Shown: in pieces, positions 50,064-59,609 of the stretch | How the letters are laid out: the number at the start of each line of letters is the position of its first letter | Numbering within the stretch: the stretch's first letter is position 1 | DNA from: Parapedobacter sp. SGR-10 | Lineage (GTDB): Bacteria > Bacteroidota > Bacteroidia > Sphingobacteriales > Sphingobacteriaceae | Assembly (NCBI RefSeq): GCF_011030405.1 | Contig: NZ_JAAJTJ010000013.1 | Span: forward strand, 37,530-101,529 | Length of the DNA stretch: 64,000 nucleotides | Reading direction: 5' to 3' | Position numbers and translations under genes: made by a program | Notes under the pieces: model-generated | Database searches by the model: none | Told to the model about the DNA's origin: nothing | Seen by the model: the letters and a program-made list of their open reading frames with translations, nothing else

Positions 50064-52841
50064 ATGAGATATTTAATATCATTTATATTAACTATATATT
50101 CAATATCTATTTTTTGTCAGGTATTTGACAATTCCCAAGCGCATTTCAACATAAAATGGAAACAGATCGGCACGGAAAAAATAACCTTAATTTTCCCTCA
50201 AGAATTCAGCGCACAAGCTCCTAACCTCGCTATGCAACTGGAACATTTTTTGGATCAAGTAAGCCGTGATTTCAAACGACCTACCTCCAAAATTCCGTTC
50301 ATTGTTCAAACCCATCATGTCCAACCCAACGGTTTTGTGATGCTTGCTCCGCGTAAATCAGAGCTCTACTCTACCCCACCGGCTATCGCCGACAATCAGG
50401 AATGGCTGCCCAATTTAGCACTACATGAAAGTCGGCATGTTGCTCAATTTGACAATTTGACAGGAAAATTAAAAGGGTCTTTTTTCCAACAATTGGCCTT
50501 GGCACTATTCGGACTCAACCTACCGTCCTGGTATTTTGAAGGAGATGCTGTCCTCCATGAGACGATCTATTCTACCGGAGGCCGTGGCCGACTAAGCTCT
50601 TGGAATATGCCCGTTCGAGCCAATATATTGTCTGGAAGAAACTACGGTTTCAACAAATATGTACACGGGTCATTCAAGGATATAGTTCCTAGTTATTACA
50701 CCATCGGTTACCTTATGGTCAGTGAATTGTTTGAACGAGACACACTCATCCATGGCAAGATCATTGACGAGATGAACGGAAAATTATTACGTCCATTCAA
50801 CTTTCAGCGCGCCCTAAAAAAACATAGCGGCATGAGAGGTAATCAATTATTTGACACCACGATGCTGCACCTTCAACAGTCATGGAATGACCACGTAGAC
50901 TCAACAGCAGCCCGTCCTTTTCCCCTCACTGATCGCTACGCTACAGACTACTACATTCCACAGGTTGTAGATCAAAAAATATACGTTCTAAAAGACAGTC
51001 GACAAAAGGTTCCAACTATTGTCTACCTTGATCCAAGCAAAGACATGAAAGAAAAAAAAGTTATCAAAGTCGGCAGGCAAATCATGCCCTACTTTCATAT
51101 CCACGATCACTTGATTGTCTGGGACGAACTCAGAAAAGATCCCCGTTTCCAAAAACAAACATACAACATCATCAATATCTATGATCTCCAAACACAAAAA
51201 ATCAAAGCGCTGACCCACAAAACCCGATACTATACCCCTACGCTGTCTCCCAACCTACAAACCATAGCCTGCGTAGAAATCGATTTGGCAAACAAAAGTT
51301 CATTGATTCTATTGGATAGCAAAACGGGAAAAATCAAAACCTCTATTCCCATGCCAGAAGATTTGCAAATCCAACAACCCCAATACCACAAGAGCGGACA
51401 TAAAATCGTAGCTATAGCACTAGGTAAAAAAGGAACTAATCTCGTGGAAATAAATTTAAACACAAAAGAGATCAAAACATTGTTCGAATGGAACAATATA
51501 CAGTACGAACGTCCCATCTACCATGGGAATAAAATCATCTACAAGGCCAATTACAATGCACAGGACGATATATACCAATTGGACAATGGTCGCATTTCAA
51601 GAATTACGCATGCTACTCATGGTGCATTCAATCCTTCTGTACAGGACGATACACTATGGTACAATGACTATATGGCTACAGGTTACAAAATAAACCAAAC
51701 ATCATTTGACCATATAGACGCCGACTCCGTATCCCCAGCCCCTGTACAAGCGCTATATCCTCGTCAAAATGCCTTTCGTTTTGATCCTGCCGTAGACAAT
51801 GGCCGAAGCTATGACATCAAAGACTATCACGTGACAGCCCATAGCATCAATTTTCACAGCCTTACCCTTAGTGGCAATGACTTTGAGAGTTTTGACAACC
51901 TGCGCCCTGGATTATTTTGGCTCTCCAACGATGTTTTGAACACCACACAGGTTAAATTAGGGTACGAATACGATATGGACATCCGCAAAAGCATCTATTC
52001 TGCCGAAATCAGCTATCAGCGGTACTATCCAAAATTCAGCCTGTCGTACCGAAATTATGGACAAATCGATCAGGCAAAAAATCCGGACGGCTCTTACACC
52101 GGCTTCGACTGGCGCGAACATGCTGTTTCTGCCAATATACAGCTTCCATTCTCGATCTACAGACGACACTACACTTACAGCTATGGGGTCAACTTTGCGA
52201 CCTCTTATCTGCAACGTTACAACGTCAGCCTATCCAATCTCCAAAATTTCCACACTTCTGTATCATTTCCGCTGAATTACCAGATTTACCTCAACCGAAA
52301 TCATACGATGAGCAGTATGGACCTAACACCGCGATGGGGGCAGAATTTTAGCTTTACTTACAGACATATACCATTTGATGCCGATCAAAAAGGAGCAGCC
52401 TGGTCTTTTAGGACAAACTTTTATTTCCCCGGTATCCTACTCAATCACGGCCTCCAAGTCCGTTATTCCATACAGGAAAAATCCGGTAGATACACACCTA
52501 ACAATGATATCCCTCTGCCCGAAGGTTTCAGCTTCTATCCTACCCTCTACTTAAAAAACACTTTATTGATGAATTACAGATTCCCTGTCGCTTATCCCGA
52601 TTGGTCTATCGGTTCATTAGCTTACATCAAGCGCATCAGAGGTGACTTCTCTGCCAACTATCAAAATCTCGAAAGTGCAGATTGGACACCAAAAACAACT
52701 GGGATAGGGCTATCCCTAGACATGAATTTCTTCAAATATCCCTTACCCCTGTTTTCCCTTGCCGGACGGCTGACCTATATACACGATGCCAAGGCTAGAC
52801 AAACAGTAGTCCCGACCTATTCGATCAGTTACTCGTATTGA
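50064..52841 (+). CDS. Secreted HExxH metallopeptidase with propeller and beta-barrel-like tail
   Basis: A 925-aa protein with a signal peptide (MRYLISFILTIYSISIFCQ). The peptidase MA-like domain has LALHESRHVAQ (HESRH, residues 121-125) and the downstream Glu in WYFEGDA (Glu159), the gluzincin HExxH...E arrangement. Residues about 290-560 form TolB-like beta-propeller repeats (PTLSPNLQTIACVEID, PQYHKSGHKIVAIAL). Residues about 620-925 show alternating strands typical of an outer-membrane barrel (YEYDMDIRKSIYSAEISYQRYYPKFSLSYRNYG), ending SISYSY. Probably an outer-membrane-anchored protease; substrate unknown. Confidence 0.75.
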   Translation: MRYLISFILTIYSISIFCQVFDNSQAHFNIKWKQIGTEKITLIFPQEFSAQAPNLAMQLEHFLDQVSRDFKRPTSKIPFIVQTHHVQPNGFVMLAPRKSELYSTPPAIADNQEWLPNLALHESRHVAQFDNLTGKLKGSFFQQLALALFGLNLPSWYFEGDAVLHETIYSTGGRGRLSSWNMPVRANILSGRNYGFNKYVHGSFKDIVPSYYTIGYLMVSELFERDTLIHGKIIDEMNGKLLRPFNFQRALKKHSGMRGNQLFDTTMLHLQQSWNDHVDSTAARPFPLTDRYATDYYIPQVVDQKIYVLKDSRQKVPTIVYLDPSKDMKEKKVIKVGRQIMPYFHIHDHLIVWDELRKDPRFQKQTYNIINIYDLQTQKIKALTHKTRYYTPTLSPNLQTIACVEIDLANKSSLILLDSKTGKIKTSIPMPEDLQIQQPQYHKSGHKIVAIALGKKGTNLVEINLNTKEIKTLFEWNNIQYERPIYHGNKIIYKANYNAQDDIYQLDNGRISRITHATHGAFNPSVQDDTLWYNDYMATGYKINQTSFDHIDADSVSPAPVQALYPRQNAFRFDPAVDNGRSYDIKDYHVTAHSINFHSLTLSGNDFESFDNLRPGLFWLSNDVLNTTQVKLGYEYDMDIRKSIYSAEISYQRYYPKFSLSYRNYGQIDQAKNPDGSYTGFDWREHAVSANIQLPFSIYRRHYTYSYGVNFATSYLQRYNVSLSNLQNFHTSVSFPLNYQIYLNRNHTMSSMDLTPRWGQNFSFTYRHIPFDADQKGAAWSFRTNFYFPGILLNHGLQVRYSIQEKSGRYTPNNDIPLPEGFSFYPTLYLKNTLLMNYRFPVAYPDWSIGSLAYIKRIRGDFSANYQNLESADWTPKTTGIGLSLDMNFFKYPLPLFSLAGRLTYIHDAKARQTVVPTYSISYSY

Positions 52842-52856
52842 GAGGATATATCTTGT

Positions 52857-52912
52857 AGAGACGCGATTAACCGAGCGTAGCGAGCTCATCGAAGATAATC
52901 GCGTCTCTACTT
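52857..52912. terminator. GTAGAGACGC hairpin
   Basis: GTAGAGACGCGATTA pairs perfectly with TAATCGCGTCTCTAC around a loop; lies between convergent genes and overlaps the stop region of the gene at 52907. Confidence 0.7.
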
Positions 52913-53539
52913 ACCTTTTATCACAACTTTTCCTTCTTTCCCAGGAGAACCGGAATATATCTGTCCCTGGGGAAGACCTCTAAGCCCTTGTGGAGCCCGC
53001 GCAATCATACCATAAATATTATTTAACTCTGCACTGGGGGTAACGTGCAATCCACCTGGCGTAACATCCGTCAACACGTAGTTTTTTGCCTTTTTGTCCG
53101 TACTTTGAGGCGTTATTCCTGCAGAATCGTAGGTCAAGGTCACATTACCCGCATCCCCATTCGGGAATGTCTTTGTCCCATTCATTGCATCCTGCCCTCT
53201 GGCAATGATATACAGCGAGCCCAATTTTTGGAAATTGACCGCTATATCAAAGTTGGACCCGTTATTTTGTCCACCTTGTCCCATTATCATGGCCTGGTTG
53301 TCTATTTCGGCATGCTTGACCACGAGCTTCACATCCTTTTTTCCAAAAAACTGCAAAGAAGACTTATCTTTCATAATCAATGTATCGATATACACCACGC
53401 TGGATGAATCCCTATCGGAAAACATCTTCTTTTCTTTTTTCTTGAGCACGAGCTTATCAAAATGTTGCGTATTTGTCTGTCCTGACACCGTAAGCAATGT
53501 CACCAAACAAAAACACAATGTGCTTATCCAAGTTTTCAT
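52907..53539 (-). CDS. Secreted hypothetical protein
   Basis: A 210-aa protein with signal peptide (MKTWISTLCFCLVTLLTVSGQ). The mature part is rich in beta strands and Gly/Asn (KLVVKHAEIDNQAMIMGQGGQNNGSNFDIAVNFQKLGSLYIIARGQDAMNGTKTF), ending in a Gly-rich segment (APQGLRGLPQGQIYSGSPGKEGKVVIKG). This suggests a right-handed beta-helix or collagen-like surface protein. No family recognised. Confidence 0.65.
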   Translation of the reverse strand: MKTWISTLCFCLVTLLTVSGQTNTQHFDKLVLKKKEKKMFSDRDSSSVVYIDTLIMKDKSSLQFFGKKDVKLVVKHAEIDNQAMIMGQGGQNNGSNFDIAVNFQKLGSLYIIARGQDAMNGTKTFPNGDAGNVTLTYDSAGITPQSTDKKAKNYVLTDVTPGGLHVTPSAELNNIYGMIARAPQGLRGLPQGQIYSGSPGKEGKVVIKGK

Positions 53540-53584
53540 AACAACTCCTTTCTTTTCGTTAGAATATATGTATCCCCATAAAGT

Positions 53585-54703
53585 TTAATCTCCTTCTTTC
53601 AGATAACGAACGATCAATCCCGCAGCTTTTTTCGATGCGCCCGGTTTTCCCAATTTTTCCGCCAGTACCTCATAATTTTCCAATACACTCGCGCGATGTT
53701 CGGATTCACCGATCAAACGGCCAAGCTCATCACGGATTTCTTCAGGATTACAATCCTTCTGAATGAGTTCGATAACGGACAGATAATCGTTGATGAGGTT
53801 GACCAAAGAGATAAAACGTACCGTGATAAGCTTCCGGGCAATCATGACAGTCAATGGGTTGGCCTTATATACAACGACTTGCGGCACCTTTAAGATACCT
53901 GCTTCCAAAGTTGCGGTTCCCGAAGTCACGACTGCAGCCTCTGCATGTTTGAGTAGGTCGTACGTTTGGCCAAAGACAACAGGAATATCCAATGTTCCGG
54001 TAAATTGCCTATAGTATTCTTCGTCAAAATTAGGTGCTCCCGCAATGACTAATTGGTGCTTTGGAAAGGCATAGTACATCTCCATCATATCGGGCAGAAG
54101 CTGTTCGATTTCCATCTTGCGGCTTCCGGGAAGCAGAGCAATAATCGGATCGTCTCCCAGACCATTATCGGAGATAAAATTGGGATTAAATTCATATGCA
54201 TCAATAGCATCCAGCAACGGATTGCCCACATAATCGACTTCCATCCCAAAATGTCGGTAAAAATCGACTTCAAACGGAAGGATACAAAACATATGATCAA
54301 CGACTTTCTTGATCTTGTGCACCCGCCCTTGGTTCCAGGCCCATATCTTGGGTGATATATAATAACACACGCGGATGCCGTGCCTCTTGGCAAAAGAAGC
54401 TATCTTCATATTGAAGCCCGGAAAATCGATAAGGATTACGGTATCAGGCCTGTACCGAAGGAGATCTTCTTTTACTTTTTTGAGATTCCTCGAAATCGCA
54501 CCCAAATTCTTGACGACCTCCACGAATCCCATAAAAGCCATTTCGGAAGCATGTATCAACGGCTGTTGCTCCGCAGCAAGTGCCATTTGGTCTCCACCCA
54601 CGATACGAAATTCAGCTTCTGTATCCTCCTGCCGCAGTGCTTTGATAAGATTTGCCCCATGCAAATCTCCCGATGTCTCTCCTGCTATCAAATAATACTT
54701 CAT
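53585..54703 (-). CDS. lpxB: Lipid-A-disaccharide synthase
   Basis: A 372-aa GT19 enzyme joining UDP-diacylglucosamine and lipid X in lipid A synthesis. MKYYLIAGETSGDLHGANLIKAL is the diagnostic start; ILIDFPGFNMKIA, YYISPKIWAWNQGRVHKI, LLPGSRKMEIEQLLP and VTSGTATLEAGILKVPQVVVYK follow. Membrane-peripheral, cytoplasmic face. Confidence 0.96.
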   Translation of the reverse strand: MKYYLIAGETSGDLHGANLIKALRQEDTEAEFRIVGGDQMALAAEQQPLIHASEMAFMGFVEVVKNLGAISRNLKKVKEDLLRYRPDTVILIDFPGFNMKIASFAKRHGIRVCYYISPKIWAWNQGRVHKIKKVVDHMFCILPFEVDFYRHFGMEVDYVGNPLLDAIDAYEFNPNFISDNGLGDDPIIALLPGSRKMEIEQLLPDMMEMYYAFPKHQLVIAGAPNFDEEYYRQFTGTLDIPVVFGQTYDLLKHAEAAVVTSGTATLEAGILKVPQVVVYKANPLTVMIARKLITVRFISLVNLINDYLSVIELIQKDCNPEEIRDELGRLIGESEHRASVLENYEVLAEKLGKPGASKKAAGLIVRYLKEGD

Positions 54704-54836
54704 GTGTTATTGTTAAAACTTCAACCTTAATACCGGTTAAAGATAACCATTCTTTGAACATGGATGCAAAAGACAGGAAGATTCCACAAACAAGAAAAAA
54801 TAAAATTACACAGTACGGGCAAAAGATCTTTTGCCC

Positions 54837-55592
54837 CTACTTAATCACTTCCCTCGCAGCTTTCATCAACGGGCTGGCAAATACAAAATCATTCAGCTCC
54901 TGCACATCCGAACGCAATATATCCTCGTTCGTACCTTCCCAAAATTTTTGACCGCCATAGAGAAACATAATGTATTCTCCTATTCCCATGACCGAATTCA
55001 TATCGTGCGTGACTACAATGGTCGTACATTGGTATTCCTCGGTCAATTCCTGTATCAGCTCATCGATCAAGATAGCAGTTGCCGGATCCAGACCGGAGTT
55101 AGGTTCGTCACAAAAAAGATATTTGGGGTTCATACTGATAGCTCGGGCTATACCTACCCTTTTTTTCATCCCCCCCGAAAGTTCAGCCGGATACAGCTTA
55201 TTCTTGCCCGCCAGATTGACCCTTTCCAAACAAAAATTGGCCCGTTCGACTTTTTCCTTTCGGCTCATCTCGCTGAACATGTCCAATGTAAACACAATAT
55301 TCTGCTCTACCGTCATGGAATCAAATAAGGCTGAATTCTGAAACAGCATACCTATTTCCTTTCGTATAGGTATCTTCTCTTCAAAGTCCATCTTGGTAAA
55401 TTCCTGCTTGTCGAAAAAAACCTGCCCCTCATCGGGTTTGTGCAAGCCGACTATACACTTCAACAGGGTACTCTTGCCCGAGCCCGAACCACCGATGATC
55501 AAGCTGACCTTTCCCGGTTCGAAGACAGCATCGATATTCTTCAACACGGTATTCTCGCCAAAAGACTTGCTTATATTTTTGATCTCTATCAT
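54837..55592 (-). CDS. mlaF: ABC transporter ATP-binding protein, MlaF-like
   Basis: A 251-aa ABC ATPase: Walker A IGGSGSGKSTLL, signature LSGGMKKRVGIARAI, Walker B YLFCDEPNSGLDP, H-loop VVTHDMNS. It pairs with the MlaE-type permease 10 bp upstream; together with an MCE protein (not seen here) they traffic phospholipids between membranes. Confidence 0.9.
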   Translation of the reverse strand: MIEIKNISKSFGENTVLKNIDAVFEPGKVSLIIGGSGSGKSTLLKCIVGLHKPDEGQVFFDKQEFTKMDFEEKIPIRKEIGMLFQNSALFDSMTVEQNIVFTLDMFSEMSRKEKVERANFCLERVNLAGKNKLYPAELSGGMKKRVGIARAISMNPKYLFCDEPNSGLDPATAILIDELIQELTEEYQCTTIVVTHDMNSVMGIGEYIMFLYGGQKFWEGTNEDILRSDVQELNDFVFASPLMKAAREVIK

Positions 55593-55602
55593 TCCTTACA
55601 CC

Positions 55603-56337
55603 TTACAACATCATAGCCGTGATCAGGTAGTCACTGGCCAAAATCACAATACAACCGACCACTACCGCCTTTGTGCCTGCCTGCCCCACTTCTAATGCAC
55701 CGCCACGCACAAAGAACCCCTTATAGGCAGGGATGGACGTAATGAAAAAGCCATACACAAAAGCCTTGACCATCGCCACGGCTACCGTAAACCCATTGAA
55801 CGAATCCCGGATACCCAGGATATAATCGTTGGGACTGACCGCACCTGTCGCCGAGCCACCAACCAGACCACCGATAAGCGCACAAAATATCGCTACAGTG
55901 ACCAGAGCAGGCACCATGATTACACCCGCAATGACTTTTGGCAAGATAAGATAGCCCGCCGCATTGATGCCCATGATTTCCAGAGCATCGATCTGCTCTG
56001 TGACGCGCATCGAGCCGATCTGCGAAGATATGGACGAACCGACCTTGCCCATCAATACCAAAGCCGATATTGTAGGACCTAGTTCCAAAATATTGGAGTC
56101 CCGGTTGATCTGTCCGATCACAGAATTGGGAATCAAGTCGGACACCAACTGAAAGGCTATCTGCATCGTCATAACCGCACCTATGAACGTAGAGATAATG
56201 ATGATCAGCCCTACAGACCCTACGCCTATCTCGGTCATTTCGTGCAGGATCTCACGCCAGTAGATCTTCCACTTCTCCGGTTTCTTAAAAACCTTCTTCA
56301 ACAACAGAATGTACTCACCAAAATGAAAAAAAAACAT
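55603..56337 (-). CDS. mlaE: MlaE-family ABC permease
   Basis: A 244-aa permease with five membrane helices and the family segments GVGSVGLIIIISTFIGAVMTMQIAFQL, ELGPTISALVLMGKVGSSISSQIGSMRVTEQIDALEIMGI and IGGLVGGSA. Partner of the downstream ATPase. The usual MCE-domain gene mlaD does not follow; lpxB does. Confidence 0.92.
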   Translation of the reverse strand: MFFFHFGEYILLLKKVFKKPEKWKIYWREILHEMTEIGVGSVGLIIIISTFIGAVMTMQIAFQLVSDLIPNSVIGQINRDSNILELGPTISALVLMGKVGSSISSQIGSMRVTEQIDALEIMGINAAGYLILPKVIAGVIMVPALVTVAIFCALIGGLVGGSATGAVSPNDYILGIRDSFNGFTVAVAMVKAFVYGFFITSIPAYKGFFVRGGALEVGQAGTKAVVVGCIVILASDYLITAMML

Positions 56338-56607
56338 ATATCAGTTTTGACTTAATACGCTAAAATACATATTTAATTTCTTGCCCGTTCAAAATTTGTA
56401 TGATATTTTTTGCAGACCTATATGGTAACGGTAAAAAGGTGGATTTGTTTTTTAAACTAATGTAAAACACACCGATCAAAAACCCACATTGACCGAAAGA
56501 TTAAGACCAACCACAACCTTTGCCTTGACAGCAAGCCCAATGATTCGGTAATTTTGCAGCGTAGATAATTTTTACTTTTAGATTAACAATGGTATATTTA
56601 ACACGGT

Positions 56608-57519
56608 ATGAGTAAAAAGATCGGAACAGGGGTTTGGTTTATTTTTTTCGGCATCATCATTCTGCTGCACAATTTTGAGGTCATTCGCTTCAATTTTTAT
56701 GCAATGTTGGACTATTGGCCCCTACTCATCATATCCATTGGCATCAACATTATTCTACAAAACAGACCAAATGGCCCTTTGATATCTGCTGGGGTCAATA
56801 TTGTTATGTGTCTCTTTCTACTGTATATTGGACTGACGTCAAAGTCCAGCCTAAAGCTTGATCTGCTATCCAAATACGAAGGGCTAAAAGATACTATAGG
56901 CTTACAAGAAGTAGTCATACTCCCCTTTACCGATTCTGTAGCAGAAGCCTCATTGATATTCGACTTGGGTGCAGCTACCCTTATACTAGATAGCCTTCCT
57001 ACCGACAATCTGATTCAGGCATCCGGCACTGACGGTGCTGCAAGGATTAAATTAGAAAGAGTGACCGATACACCGAAAAAAGAAATCGAACTGATCGGTG
57101 TCAACAGCAAAGGTAATAACAGCAAAAACACCATTCACCTAGCACTACACCAAGCACCTGTTTGGAATTTAGAATTTAATATGGGGGCATCCAGTTTTAC
57201 GGGCGATCTTTCCGCTTACAAATTTTCCAACCTGGAGATCAACTCTGGAGCGACAGCATTAACCCTTCGTCTCGGCATGCCCCAATTGGAAACATCGGTC
57301 ATAGAAATCAATACAGCCGCTTCCTCCTGTAAGATCACGCTTCCCAAAGATGCTGCCTGCTTGATCGAACACGAAAGTGTCCTATCCAGCAAAAAATTGG
57401 ATGGCTTTACCAAAAGCGGCGATCACTACAAAACAGAAAACTACGACACCTCCGCCAACAAATATATATTGAAAATTACGGGTGCAGCCAACTCTATTTC
57501 GATTAATAGGGAACTGTAA
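56608..57519 (+). CDS. LiaF-like membrane protein
   Basis: A 303-aa protein: an N-terminal LiaI/LiaF-type transmembrane region with four short helices (GVWFIFFGIIILLHNF, YWPLLIISIGINIIL, LISAGVNIVMCLFLLYIGL) followed by a beta-helix-like DUF4097/toast_rack domain (EASLIFDLGAATLILDSL, LEFNMGASSFTGDLSAYKFSNLEINSGATALTLRLG). LiaF homologues sense envelope stress. Stands alone upstream of ispG. Confidence 0.78.
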   Translation: MSKKIGTGVWFIFFGIIILLHNFEVIRFNFYAMLDYWPLLIISIGINIILQNRPNGPLISAGVNIVMCLFLLYIGLTSKSSLKLDLLSKYEGLKDTIGLQEVVILPFTDSVAEASLIFDLGAATLILDSLPTDNLIQASGTDGAARIKLERVTDTPKKEIELIGVNSKGNNSKNTIHLALHQAPVWNLEFNMGASSFTGDLSAYKFSNLEINSGATALTLRLGMPQLETSVIEINTAASSCKITLPKDAACLIEHESVLSSKKLDGFTKSGDHYKTENYDTSANKYILKITGAANSISINREL

Positions 57520-57574
57520 TAACTTGACAGAACCCATAAATATAACTAGATAAATCCCTAACTTTGCCTACAGC

Positions 57575-59575
57575 ATGGAGGCGACAAATACAATACTATT
57601 ACCGGGCAAGTACTGCAATTCAAAGCTGACGTATTCACGTTTCGAAACCAGGGTAGTGCATATAGGCGATGTGCCAATGGGTGGAGACTATCCCATCCGT
57701 ATTCAAAGCATGACCACGGTAGACACGATGGATACACAGGGCTCGGTCGAACAGGCCATCCGTATGGTCGACGCCGGCTGTGAGTACGTACGTATCACTG
57801 CCCCAAGCATCAAGGAAGCCGAAAACCTGGCCAACATAAAGAGGGAACTCCGTGTCCGCGGATATCAAGTGCCACTGGTAGCTGATATCCACTTTACACC
57901 AAATGCTGCCGAGGTCGCTGCCCGTATCGTCGAAAAAGTACGTATCAATCCCGGCAACTATGCCGACAAAAAGAAGTTTGATCAGATCGACTATACAGAT
58001 ACCGCTTATCAGGCCGAGCTGGAACGTATCTATAAAAAGTTTGCCCCATTGGTCAACATCTGCAAAGAATACGGCACAGCTATGCGTATCGGAACCAATC
58101 ACGGGTCGCTCTCCGACCGCATCATGAGCCGTTATGGCGATACACCCGAAGGTATGGTCGAGTCCGCTATGGAATTCATGCGCATCTGTGAAGACCTACA
58201 CTACTACAACCTCGTTGTGTCGATGAAGTCTTCCAATCCCGGCGTGATGATACAGGCCTATCGGCTATTGGTCGAAAGGATGGTTGCCGAAAAGATGAAT
58301 TACCCCTTACATTTGGGTGTGACTGAAGCCGGTGATGGCGAAGATGGACGTATCAAATCAGCCGTTGGGATAGGCACGCTACTGGAAGACGGACTTGGGG
58401 ACACCGTCAGGGTCTCCCTTACCGAAGAACCCGAGCTTGAAGCCCCGGTAGCTATAGCTTTGGTCAATCGATATGTACGCCGTAAGATAGAAACCCGTCA
58501 GGACAGAGACATATTGGTCCTGTCCGAAGATAGTCAAACCAAGCCTTATATCTCTAAAGAGGTCAACACCTTTGTCGGGGGATCACTTGTTCCGCGTGTG
58601 GTCGTGGATATTTCGGCCAGAAACCTTAAAGATCCCTTTGTATTATCTGATGTGGGCTATAAGTATGATGCTCTCAACGATAAATATCATATGGGAGACC
58701 AATCCGTAGATTTTGTGTATCTGGCGGATCAGTTGCCTTCATTTACCATGCCGGGCAACCTCAAGCAACTTTATAATTACAACACTTGGCTAGGTCTCAT
58801 AAACAAAACGAATATACACCCTGTTTTCAGCTTGGAGGAATTCAACCAGGCACAAACCAAGGATCCTGTGCTGAATCTGGTACATATTTCCAACGATCTC
58901 TTAGGCAGCGAAGCGTTCGGCTTATTGCAAAATGACCCTACGGTTGTTTTCATATTGGAAACCAGCCATCCTCATGGTATGGCCGATCAACGGCAGTTTT
59001 TTGCCAATATACAAGCAATAGGATTGGACAATCCGGTCATTATCAAAAGATCTTACAAAGCAGAAGATTTTTCGGGTCCCATCGGAGATATCATGAGTCC
59101 CGAAGAACCGATCTCCAAGCTACAGCTTTATTCTGCGACGGATATGGGGGCATTATTGATCGACGGTCTGGGTTCTGGTGTGTGGATAGATTCTCCGGCT
59201 ACACCGACAGACAAGATTGCTTCTCTCTCATTTGGCATCCTACAGGCCACACGCTCTCGTATATCCAAGACCGAATACATCTCCTGCCCGAGCTGTGGCC
59301 GGACCCTGTTCGATCTACAGGAGACGACACAAATGGTTCGCAGCCGTACCAACCACCTCAAAGGACTCAAGATTGCCATTATGGGCTGTATCGTCAATGG
59401 ACCCGGTGAAATGGCCGATGCCGATTACGGTTATGTCGGTGCAGGACCAGATAAGATTACACTCTACCGAGGCAAGGAAGTCGTCAAGAGGAACGTCAGT
59501 TCGGCCCATGCCCTCGACGAATTGATCGATATTATTAAAAATGACGGTTTGTGGGTGGAAGATGTAGAGACGTAG
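57575..59575 (+). CDS. ispG: 4-hydroxy-3-methylbut-2-enyl diphosphate synthase, long form
   Basis: A 666-aa GcpE/IspG of the MEP isoprenoid pathway. The TIM barrel is N-terminal (IRIQSMTTVDTMDTQGSVEQAIRMVDAGCEYVRI...VADIHFTPNAAEVAARIVEKVRINPGN). The Fe-S domain is C-terminal with cluster ligands in EYISCPSCGRTLFD and IAIMGCIVNGPGEMADADYGYVG. A domain of about 250 residues is inserted between them, as in plants, Chlamydiae and Bacteroidota. Confidence 0.97.
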   Translation: MEATNTILLPGKYCNSKLTYSRFETRVVHIGDVPMGGDYPIRIQSMTTVDTMDTQGSVEQAIRMVDAGCEYVRITAPSIKEAENLANIKRELRVRGYQVPLVADIHFTPNAAEVAARIVEKVRINPGNYADKKKFDQIDYTDTAYQAELERIYKKFAPLVNICKEYGTAMRIGTNHGSLSDRIMSRYGDTPEGMVESAMEFMRICEDLHYYNLVVSMKSSNPGVMIQAYRLLVERMVAEKMNYPLHLGVTEAGDGEDGRIKSAVGIGTLLEDGLGDTVRVSLTEEPELEAPVAIALVNRYVRRKIETRQDRDILVLSEDSQTKPYISKEVNTFVGGSLVPRVVVDISARNLKDPFVLSDVGYKYDALNDKYHMGDQSVDFVYLADQLPSFTMPGNLKQLYNYNTWLGLINKTNIHPVFSLEEFNQAQTKDPVLNLVHISNDLLGSEAFGLLQNDPTVVFILETSHPHGMADQRQFFANIQAIGLDNPVIIKRSYKAEDFSGPIGDIMSPEEPISKLQLYSATDMGALLIDGLGSGVWIDSPATPTDKIASLSFGILQATRSRISKTEYISCPSCGRTLFDLQETTQMVRSRTNHLKGLKIAIMGCIVNGPGEMADADYGYVGAGPDKITLYRGKEVVKRNVSSAHALDELIDIIKNDGLWVEDVET

Positions 59576-59609
59576 AGACACAATGCATTGCGTCTCTACG
59601 TCTACATCT
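59560..59609. terminator. GTAGAGACGC-family hairpin between convergent genes
   Basis: AGATGTAGAGACGTAGAGAC...CAATG pairs with CATTGCGTCTCTACGTCTAC..., with small bulges. It overlaps the ends of both ispG and the MFS gene. Confidence 0.7.

Noticed and set aside
56833..56845. Nine-base match of the candidate guide start (TTTGACGTC) inside the LiaF-like gene
   Set aside because: Nine bases, then a mismatch, inside a coding region: expected by chance in 64 kb on two strands.
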